Source: Aquimarina mytili
GTDB taxonomy: Bacteria > Bacteroidota > Bacteroidia > Flavobacteriales > Flavobacteriaceae
DNA: 64,000 nt
Direction of reading: 5' to 3'
NCBI RefSeq assembly: GCF_016735115.1
Contig: NZ_JAERQJ010000001.1
Span: forward strand, 1,050,348 to 1,114,347
How positions within the stretch are numbered: position 1 is the first letter of the stretch; every line of letters begins with the position of its first letter. The notes under the pieces are model-generated. The model had not been told where the DNA came from. It made no database searches and worked only from the letters and a program-made list of their open reading frames with translations. Shown here in pieces: positions 52,704 to 62,100 of this stretch. Made by a program: the position numbers and the translations under genes.

Positions 52704-54731
52704 ATGATTACCTCTTTTTTTTATAGGCTTGTTATAATTTTTTTAGTCATTACTTTATTTGGATGTAATAACACAGATAAGGTTGTGGATGAAGAGGAGC
52801 TAAAATCTAATTTAGTAATATCTCATATTGAGGAGGCGAGGAATACTGAAATTCCTAATGATGAACGAAAGGCAATTTTGGACAAAGCTTATGCGATATG
52901 TTCGACACTCAAAAATAGTACTTATAAAAGGGATAAAATTAACGATATTTCTATAGGATATTATACGATAAAAGATTATGAAAGCTATAAAAGGATGAAT
53001 GAAAAATCTTTGAAGCTAGCTACTTTAATAAGTGATTCTTTGGGTATAGCAAAGTCATATGGAAATTTGGGTATATACTATAGGACTTCGAAAATAGACA
53101 GTGCATACTATTTTTTCGATAAAGCTGATCAGATTTACTCAAAAATGCCCGGTAATGAATATAGTCACGGTAAGATATTAATTGATTTAGGACAAATACT
53201 TCGAAAGGCTAAGGATTATAGTGAAAGCGAATCTGTAACTATTGAAGCTATAGAGAAATTTGTATCTGCGGATAATGAAAAATATCTGCCAATATGTTAC
53301 ACTAACCTAGGTATATTGGCTAAATTTTTAGAACGTTATGAAGAGGCTGTGAATTATCATTTAAAGGCTATAGAATATACTATTGGAACTAAAGATGAAG
53401 TTTCACAAACGTTAAGATCTTTTAATAATATTGGTACCGTTTATAAATCACAAAAAAAATATGATAAAGCTAAAGAATACTACAATAAGGCTTTATCCTA
53501 TAAAGATTTTTTGAATAAAAGACCAAAGAGGCATGCTTTGTTATTAGATAATCTAGCCTATGTTAATTTTTTGTCTAATGATTTGTTGGACATTCCTGAT
53601 CTTTTCTATGAGTCTTTAAAAATACGTGATAGTATAAAAGATAGATATGGTATTGCGACCAATACCTTGCATTTAGCAGAATATTATAAATCAAGGGGAG
53701 AGGATAGTATTTCAAGGGTTTACGCTTTAGAATCAAGTAAAATGTCCTCAGAATTGCAAAGTAATGAAGAACTATTAAAGGCGTATCAGATATTGTCTGA
53801 TGTTTCTGATAGTGAAAAAGGTTTAGAGTATGCTAATAGATATATCAAACTGAATGATAGTTTAATAAAGGAAGAACGTTTATTTCGAGATAAATTTGCT
53901 CGAATAAAGTTCGAAACCGATGAAATTGCAGAAAAAAACCTTCAAATCAGTCGCGAAAATGAAATTCTGATCATTGCGATATTAGGATTAACGGCTTTGT
54001 TTTTATTAGGATATATCATTTTTAGGCAGCAACAAAGCAACAAAGAATTACTATTTGCTCAAACCCAGCAAGAAGCTAATCAAGAGATCTATCGATTACT
54101 ACTTAATCAACAAATCAAATTAGAAGAAGGCCGACAACTAGAACAGCAACGCATGTCTGAAGAATTGCATGATGGGGTGCTGGGTAGGTTGTTTGGCGTG
54201 CGCTTAAGCCTTGATGGTATAAACCAACGTGCTAACGATGGGTTTACCGAGGCCAGAAACAAATATATAGAAGAACTTAAATCTATAGAAAAAGAAATAC
54301 GATTAATCTCTCATGATTTGGGTACAGAGTCGCTGCCTTCTGATGTAGCCTATATTGATGCTGTAGAGAGTTTGATTAGTGATTTGTGTGATGTAAATAA
54401 GATTAATTTCGAATTTAATAATGACGAAAACATCGATTGGGAACATATAGACGATCAAAAAAAGGTAAACTTGTTTAGGATTCTACAAGAATCATTGCAG
54501 AATATTTTTAAGCATGCCAATGCAAAAAGTATAAAAATTAATTTCGATTTTATAGAAGATAAAATAAATCTTACTATCTTGGATGATGGAATAGGATTCA
54601 AAAGTGAAAAGGTTAAAAAAGGAATTGGTTTAAAGAATATTACCTCCAGGGTTAGTCAGATGAGTGGAGTAGTTCAATTTTTAAGTAATAAAGATTCGGG
54701 AACCGTAGTTTCTGTTAGTGTCCCGACTTAA
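52704..54731 (+). CDS. TPR sensor histidine kinase (lipoprotein-type N-terminus)
   Basis: A 675-residue membrane kinase. N-terminal signal with lipobox-like LFGC, then about six tetratricopeptide repeats (for example CYTNLGILAKFLERYEEAVN, SFNNIGTVYKSQKKYDKAKE), a membrane helix around residues 423-442 (ILIIAILGLTALFLLGYIIF), a coiled coil, a HisKA_3-type dimer domain with the phospho-accepting His489 in SEELHDGVLG, and a HATPase domain (ILQESLQNIFKHANA, LDDGIGF, GIGLKNITSRV). The TPR part faces the periplasm. It lies 107 bases before its likely response regulator. The LuxR/NarL-class kinase type fits the HTH output of that regulator. Confidence 0.92.
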   Translation: MITSFFYRLVIIFLVITLFGCNNTDKVVDEEELKSNLVISHIEEARNTEIPNDERKAILDKAYAICSTLKNSTYKRDKINDISIGYYTIKDYESYKRMNEKSLKLATLISDSLGIAKSYGNLGIYYRTSKIDSAYYFFDKADQIYSKMPGNEYSHGKILIDLGQILRKAKDYSESESVTIEAIEKFVSADNEKYLPICYTNLGILAKFLERYEEAVNYHLKAIEYTIGTKDEVSQTLRSFNNIGTVYKSQKKYDKAKEYYNKALSYKDFLNKRPKRHALLLDNLAYVNFLSNDLLDIPDLFYESLKIRDSIKDRYGIATNTLHLAEYYKSRGEDSISRVYALESSKMSSELQSNEELLKAYQILSDVSDSEKGLEYANRYIKLNDSLIKEERLFRDKFARIKFETDEIAEKNLQISRENEILIIAILGLTALFLLGYIIFRQQQSNKELLFAQTQQEANQEIYRLLLNQQIKLEEGRQLEQQRMSEELHDGVLGRLFGVRLSLDGINQRANDGFTEARNKYIEELKSIEKEIRLISHDLGTESLPSDVAYIDAVESLISDLCDVNKINFEFNNDENIDWEHIDDQKKVNLFRILQESLQNIFKHANAKSIKINFDFIEDKINLTILDDGIGFKSEKVKKGIGLKNITSRVSQMSGVVQFLSNKDSGTVVSVSVPT

Positions 54732-54837
54732 AAAAATTAAACGTATCATTCTAAAGAGTTGTCATAATATTTTGCAGCTAACAAAGTTTACATAGTATGA
54801 CATTTTATTTTAGAGCTAAAAACAACAAATTTTTGAA

Positions 54838-55509
54838 ATGAAGAAAAAGCTAAAAGTTCTTATGATTGATGATCACCCTATGATCATTGAAGGGTATAAG
54901 AATACCTTATTAGGTGAAAATCAAAAAGAATATCAAATCAAGATCGATATCGCATCTAACTGTGACGATGCCTATGATAAAATCTTGAAATCTTCTCAGT
55001 CTACTCCTTATGACATGCTTTTTGTAGATATAAAATTACCTCCATCATCAGACGGTACGATTACTTCTGGAGAGGATCTGGCAAAGCATGCAAAAGAACT
55101 ACTTCCAAAAGCAAAGATCATCATCCTAACCATGCATCGAGAAGATCATAGAATTCATAATATTCTAAAAAATATAAATCCGACTGGCTTTTTGATCAAA
55201 AGTGACCTTACCTCTAGTGAGTTGTTATTAGCATTTAATAATATCGTTAAAGGTAAAGCATATTATAGTGCAACGGTAAATGATCACTTCAGAAAAATGA
55301 TGACCAATAAGTTTTCTTTGGATGAGAAAAACTTAAAGATTTTATATCACCTGTCTAGAGGAGTTAAAACAAAAAATCTTCCTAATTATGTAAGTCTTTC
55401 ATTAAGTGCAATCGAAAAGAGAAAAAATCAAATAAAGGAAATGTTTTCTATCGCTAAGGCCGATGACCAAAAGCTTTTAGAAGAGGCTCGTAAAAGAGGA
55501 TTTATATAA
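54838..55509 (+). CDS. Response regulator with LuxR-like HTH output
   Basis: A 223-residue protein: receiver domain with MIDDHPMIIEGY at the start, phospho-acceptor Asp64 in FVDIKLPP, the Thr in ILTMHRE and Lys in FLIKSDLTS. The C-terminal part (residues about 160-223) has a helix-turn-helix resembling the LuxR family (LKILYHLSRGVKTKNLPNYV, SLSAIEKRKNQIKEMF), though somewhat diverged. It follows the TPR kinase gene and is probably its partner. Confidence 0.9.
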   Translation: MKKKLKVLMIDDHPMIIEGYKNTLLGENQKEYQIKIDIASNCDDAYDKILKSSQSTPYDMLFVDIKLPPSSDGTITSGEDLAKHAKELLPKAKIIILTMHREDHRIHNILKNINPTGFLIKSDLTSSELLLAFNNIVKGKAYYSATVNDHFRKMMTNKFSLDEKNLKILYHLSRGVKTKNLPNYVSLSLSAIEKRKNQIKEMFSIAKADDQKLLEEARKRGFI

Positions 55510-55531
55510 TCCTTTCACCATAAATTATATT

Positions 55532-55564
55532 AAAAAGAGGTTGCCATGTAGGTGGCCTTTTTTT
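55532..55564 (+). terminator. Terminator of the kinase/regulator unit
   Basis: AGGTTGCC and GGTGGCCT form a stem with G-U pairs, flanked by A and a run of seven T. Confidence 0.65.
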
Positions 55565-55893
55565 GATTATATATAAATATTGATCAGATTGATATTCTTT
55601 TTTAAAAAAATGCTCTGTTTTTTTTGAAATCCCAAATAAATACATAAATTTATATTGTTAAAAAAAACTTAACAAAAATAGTGTTTAATAAATAATTTAT
55701 CCTATCGAGAAAAAAATACTTTAAGACATTTACTTCATATCCACCCCTTACAATATATAGCATGTCTATGTCTATAAAGTGTTTGATGTATTAAGTTATT
55801 TATTAAGTAATGGTAGAATATCGTCAAAATTAAATTTTGATTATTGTGCATTTGCCCCTATGCATATCAACTTAACCAATTAACCTTTCTATT
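55565..55893. promoter_or_regulatory. Upstream region of the 76-residue ORF and giant surface protein
   Basis: AT-rich sequence of about 330 bases with no gene. GTGCATTTGCCCCTAT (55846-55861), located 33 bases before the first ATG, differs at two positions from 51984-51999 in the small-lipoprotein promoter region. I could not identify a TANNTTTG promoter with certainty. Confidence 0.45.
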
Positions 55894-56124
55894 ATGGTTA
55901 ATTATAAATACTTAATGATGAGTTACTACTTCTTATTGTCTATGTGTATAGCTTTATTATTTTTAAAGTCTATTCCGATTTCTTCTTATTTACAGAATCA
56001 CCTTTGTAAATTCTTATTGGCGCATTTGAAACGTAAATCAAATGTTATGGATGAAAAAATTATTGAGTTAGTTACTCAATCATATAACCCATTGTTAAAA
56101 CATACAGCTATTCCAAAAATATAA
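55894..56124 (+). CDS. Small membrane protein coupled to the giant surface protein gene
   Basis: A 76-residue ORF: a hydrophobic N-terminal segment (YFLLSMCIALLFLKSIPISS), then a basic to mixed tail (LKRKSNVMDEKIIELVTQSY). No known family. Its TAA stop overlaps the ATG of the giant gene (ATAATG at 56121-56126), a junction typical of translational coupling and the main reason to call it real. Single-helix inner-membrane topology is likely. It might be a leader or accessory factor for the giant secreted protein. Confidence 0.5.
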   Translation: MVNYKYLMMSYYFLLSMCIALLFLKSIPISSYLQNHLCKFLLAHLKRKSNVMDEKIIELVTQSYNPLLKHTAIPKI

Positions 56125-59100
56125 TGTTTATGAAAAAGATTACTTTTCCTGCTAATCAAAAAACGAGAGTCTTATTATTTTCTGTATTTCTGGTATGCAT
56201 GATTTTTCAAACTAGAGCACAGGTGGTAACTACATGGGGAAGTTTATCCGGTACAGTACCCGAAAACAATTTTTTAACCAGTAGCTTATCGGCTGTAGGC
56301 GACGGAACGACATTTGTGACCGTTGATATTACCAGAACACCGTCGGCAACGGTAGGGGGAGCTGTTAATGCAATCCCACCAGCGCTAACACTAGCCAATA
56401 GTTTTAACAACTCCAGAGTTACTGTTGGAGTTTCAGGTAATACATATACCTATACCTTTAGCGAACCGGTATATGTAATCTTGAGTTCACAAGAACATAG
56501 TGACTTTGTTAGAACCGAAAACATAAAAATTTCCAGTCCGGATGCCGGTGCTTTATTTTCAGGTAATCTTACCGGGGCTCAAGCGGGTCATTTTATAAAC
56601 AATAATAATACTTCAGAGATTCATATTGGCTCTAATGCATCGATTACTGCCGCCGGTACTTATTGGACAGTACAAAGTAGTATTGCTGTTACAACGTTAT
56701 CGGTAGAATATTATGTAACTGATGCAGCAGAAGCCGCTTCAGGAGAACCCTTTACATTAAACCTGGCGCCACTACCTTTTGTTAGACTTGATGATACTAA
56801 TGCTACAGGAGCAGGAGGGATTAACCTTAATTCAACAGCTTGCGCCACAGGTTGGGAACCCTTGGATAACACCAATACGGGTGCTACTTCAGATTTGGTT
56901 GCTCCTCATGGAATTCAATCTATGACAGTAACACTTACAAATCCACAAGATATTGGTCAGGAAGAACTAACTATGAATGGAGGTTTTACTGGTATTTTAG
57001 TGTCTGGCAATAATACAACTACTGTAACAATATCTAATGATGGTAATGCAACCGAATCAGAATTTAGATCAGCACTGGATGATATTTTCTACTTAAACAA
57101 TTTAGTAAATCCAACTATTGGTCCAAATAGATTGATTGACGTACAGATTACCGATATTTACGGAAATACCTCTAATATTGCTACAGCATCATTTCCTATA
57201 ACCAGAGGCCCCCAGTCAGGAACAACATCAGGTCCTTTAATAATTTTTACTGGCGATGGCCCTACAGATCTATTTACAGGAATGGATGGTACAGAGGACT
57301 CGGGAGGAACTTGGGTAGATGTAAGTGCTACAGGAGCATTAACAGGAAGCATAGTTGATGAAGCAACTTTACCTCTGGGCGGTAGTATTTTTAGATATGA
57401 TGTAACCGGTGCGGCACCGTGTAGTAATGCATCAACCACAGTAGTGGTGATTAAGATGAGTAATACTGAGATTGCATTGACCTCGCCTTCAGCTTGTGGA
57501 GAACTGGTTACTACTTATACTAACCCATTAGAATCTGCGAATTCTGATGATCCTATATTTGTATTTGATTCGGGATCAGGAGAATTAGTGTGTCCTGCCG
57601 GAGGAGTTGGAACCATTTATGACTGGTATATTTTTAATCCAACCACAAATTCGTATGACCCTTTTGCTTTAGGATCAACACCTACACAAACAGGTTTAGC
57701 CGATGGAGGATATTTAGTAGTAAGAAATGATGGAGGTACAGTTGAAGAGGGTAGAGCATGGATCTGGAATTCATCTTTAGTAATGGATGCTGGGCCAGAT
57801 CAAGTGGCCTGTGCTGGAGATACGGTAAACCTAGCAGGTGCTGGTACCGTTACAAATCCTACTTATACCTATTATGATCCGGTACCTAGGCCATTTCCTA
57901 TTACAGCGACCACACAAATAACAATAACATTTGATGCTACCCATACCTATGTGTCTGATTTAGGTTTTTTCACTGTAGCTCCAGATGGTACTACTACTGT
58001 CACTTTAGGACCAAATCAAGGTAATGCTTGTAATCCTGGTGACGATGTAACTAGTTTGACATTTACTTCAAACACAGTAAATGATATTTTTAATTTTTGT
58101 GAGCTACCATTACAAGCACCTTTAACAGGAACTTATGATCAATATTTTGATGGTGTAGGAACCTTTTCCATCGATTGGTCTCCCTTTATCGGTTTTGACG
58201 CCAGGCAAGGAGGATGGGCAGTACAGATTTATGATTGTGTACCTGCAGATACAGGATCATTAGATGGTGTTACCATAGTATTTGATGATGGACTGGGTAA
58301 TGTTGCGACATATACCAGTGGGTCAATATCGGTGCCTATAAATGATAACTCTTGTACACCTGCTTTAGCCTCAATTTATGTGGTACCTTTTACTCCAGCT
58401 ACACCAGGAGTAGATAATTCAATATCATTATCAGATGGTATAGGTGTTGGTGGAGCAGGAGGATATGAATGGTCTTACAGTACTGCAGGACCTGCAGGAC
58501 CTTGGTCAGGGTCTTTTGAAAATAATACATTAACACCATCAAGGATCGTTAATGAAACTACATGGTTCAGAATAATAGGAGATAATGGTGTAAGCTGTGC
58601 TACGGAAGATGTCGTACAAATTACGGTTACAAACCCACCTAATTCCGGTACAGGTACAGACGAATATGCCTGTGCAGGTGATGCAGTGGTTAATCTAAAT
58701 GCATTATTATCAGGAGCTGATATTGGAGGTGCATGGAGTGTTTCTGGTACTTCACCTGATAATCCGGGAGGAGATTTTAGCGCCGTAGCCGGTACATATG
58801 ATCCAACAACAGGAGGAGTGTATATTTTTGATTATACAGTGAATGCAACCGCCCCTTGTACAATAAATGCGGTGACCTCAGTTACAGTATCGGTGCAAGC
58901 TGCCCCTAATACAGGGATCAATAATACAATAAATGCAGATGGGGCTTCTGGAGTAATTACATTATTTAATGAACTGTTAGGAACGCCAGAAGTAGGAGGA
59001 ACATGGAGTTTGGATGTTGCTGGAGATGATCCTGGTGCTAATTTTGACCAAGGATTAGGTACATTAGATAGTTCTGGGCTAGGAGATGGTACTTATATTT

Positions 59101-62100
59101 TTGAATATACGTTAACAAACTGTACGACTGCCATGTCTACAGTGACTGTTATTTTTAGTGCATTAGATACAGATATGGATGGCGCAGGAGATCTGGCCGA
59201 TTTAGACGATGATAATGATGGTATTTTAGATACAGCTGAAAATTCTTTAGGAGTTGATCCCTCTGCCGATGCTGATATGGATGGTATTCCAAATTATCAG
59301 GATTTTGATGATAACGGTAGTGCTACTGCTCCTGTGTGTACAGATGGAGACCTGAATGGTATTTGTGATGCCTTGGATCCTGTATTTGATTCTGATGGTG
59401 ATGGGGTGCCCAATCACTTTGATTTAGATAGTGATAATGATGGTATTTATGATGTTGTAGAGACAGGAGGAATAGATACAAATGATGACGGGAGGGCGGA
59501 TGATGACGATAATAATACCGATAATACAGCCAGTAATGGTGTACCTACTTCTGCAGGAGGAGGAGTTTCTAGTCCTACCGATACAGGAAGCGATGGTAGT
59601 TTTGATTTTCTAACTCTAGATAGCGATGGTGATGGGTGTAGTGATGCCAATGAAGCTTATGCAGATATCAATGCCGATGGAGGGGATACAGGAATATATG
59701 GCCCTGACCCGGCAACAGTTGATCCGGCTACAGGATTAGTAACTTCTGGTGCACCAGCACCTGCGTATGCAGATCCTGTAGATGGAGATAGTGACTTAAC
59801 AGATGATTATCAACAAATAGGAGGTCCTGATGCAGATGCCGACGGTATATCTGATGCCTGTGATCCTGTATTCAACGACGTTGATAATGATGGTGTAGGA
59901 GATGCTGTTGATCTTGATAATGATAATGATGGTATTCAGGATCTTACAGAATGTTTTGTTGAATATGTTGATTTCACCGGTGCTGTGGTCTCAGGAGCAG
60001 CAGGACCAATAGAAACAATTACGGGAATTGATTTTACTTCACTGGATGCTACTGCAGATCTTACTATTACCGAAAGTGGTGGAGACCTGAACGCTTTAAG
60101 CGTTGGAGGTCCTTCAGGAGCTTTTAATAACACTGATCATACACCAGCACCAGGAGGAGCAATACAATTTATAAGTGCGGGTGCTAGTAATAGTAATGCA
60201 TTGGGTAATACTGTCGACTTTGTGTTAGCATTCAATAAACCAGTGTATGATATTATATTTCATTTTAGAGGTGTTGCCCGATCTAATTATCAGTTCACTG
60301 GAGCACAACATACTGAAGAATTAGTGTCTTCAAATACAGTAATGACTTATAATTCGGGAACCAGAATATTAGAAAACATTGCTGTTTTACCTCCTGAAGT
60401 AGGAGGTAATGGAAGTATCAGAATTAGTGCTTCGGGACCAGCTGGAATTACACAAATAGAATGGTCCTTGATAGATAATACTTCTAATCCAACTGCATCT
60501 GGTAATAGCTTACTTACCTTTTCAGCAGATTGTGATTTTGATGGTGATGGTGTGCCAAACAGATTTGATTTAGATGCCGATAATGATGGTGTTTATGATG
60601 TAGTAGAAGCTGGTGGAGTAGATTCAAATAATGATGGGCGACATGATGATGATGATAACAATACTGATAATACCGCAACTAATGGAATTCCTTCAGGTAC
60701 TCCACTTAGTAATGGAATTCCAAATCCAACTGATACTGGTGGTGATGGTTCTAGGGATTATTTAAATTTAGATAGTGATGGTGACGGGTGTAGTGATGCT
60801 AATGAAGCTTATGATAATGCCAATGCAGATGGCGGTGATACAGGAGTATTTGGTGTAGATCCTGCAGGAGGTTTTGCTACAATTGTAGATGCAAATGGAG
60901 CGGTCATAACTGCATTACCATATGCATCCCCTGCCGATACAAACACTAATACTATGGCGGATTATCAGGAAGTTGGTCCTGATAGCGATAATGACGGGAT
61001 ATCAGATGCCTGTGATTTAGTTTTTAACGATATTGATGGTGATGGTGTAGGAGATGGCAATGATATTGATGATGATGGTGATGGAATTTTAGATACAGTA
61101 GAAAACTCTTTAGGTGTAGATCCATCTGCAGATGCTGACAATGACGGTATTCCGAACTACCAGGATTTTGATGATAATGGTAGTGCTACCACTCCTGTGT
61201 GTACAGATGGAGACCTTAATGGTATTTGTGATACTTTAGATCCTGTTTTTGATGCTGATGGCGATGGCGTAGCGAATCACTTTGATTTAGATGCTGATAA
61301 TGATGGTATTCCAGATAATGTAGAGGCACAAACCACAGGTGGATATATTGCACCTATTGCCACAACTCCAGCAGAGTATATTGCTAACAATGGTGTCAAT
61401 AATGCGTATTTAATGACCAATGGAGGTGGTCCGGGCTTGAATCCTGTTAATACTGATGGTCCTGCAGATACGATTCCAGATTATTTAGATACTGATAGTG
61501 ATGAAGATACAGTTTTAGATATTGAAGAGAATGGAGATACTGATAATGCTATTGTCGTTTTTGCTGATGCTGATGGCGATGGAATAGATGATCTATTCGA
61601 TACTATAGATAATACGGTTACCTGGGATGTTAATGACGCAGTAACGACAGGAGATGTTGCTAATTTACAAACGGTGTATGGAGATTTTGATAATGACGCT
61701 GCTCCAACACCAGTGCCTTTGGCAAGTGATCTTTCCTTTAGAGATAATTGCCAGATCATTGCTGGTGTGATTGCAGCGGATGAGACGATTTGTGAGGGTG
61801 GAGATCCAACAGCCTTTACAGAAACGACTGCAACTAGTATTGATGCTGGTGTTATTACGTACCAATGGCAGAGTAGTACTACCGGAGCTGCAGGACCGTT
61901 TACTGATATTGCAGGGGCCACGACAGCTACTTTTGATAGTGGCGTGTTAACTCAAGATACCTGGTTCCAAAGAGTAGATACGAGTACCTTAAATACGATA
62001 GCGTGTACAGCAACCACCAATGTGATTGCAGTGACAGTAAATAACATTACAGCAGGAGTGATTGCAGCGGATGAGACGATTTGTGAGGGTGGAGATCCAA

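Noticed and set aside
56207..60133. Minus-strand frames of 65-93 residues (for example 57158-57439, 59447-59650)
   Set aside because: Antisense shadows of the giant gene, caused by its codon composition.
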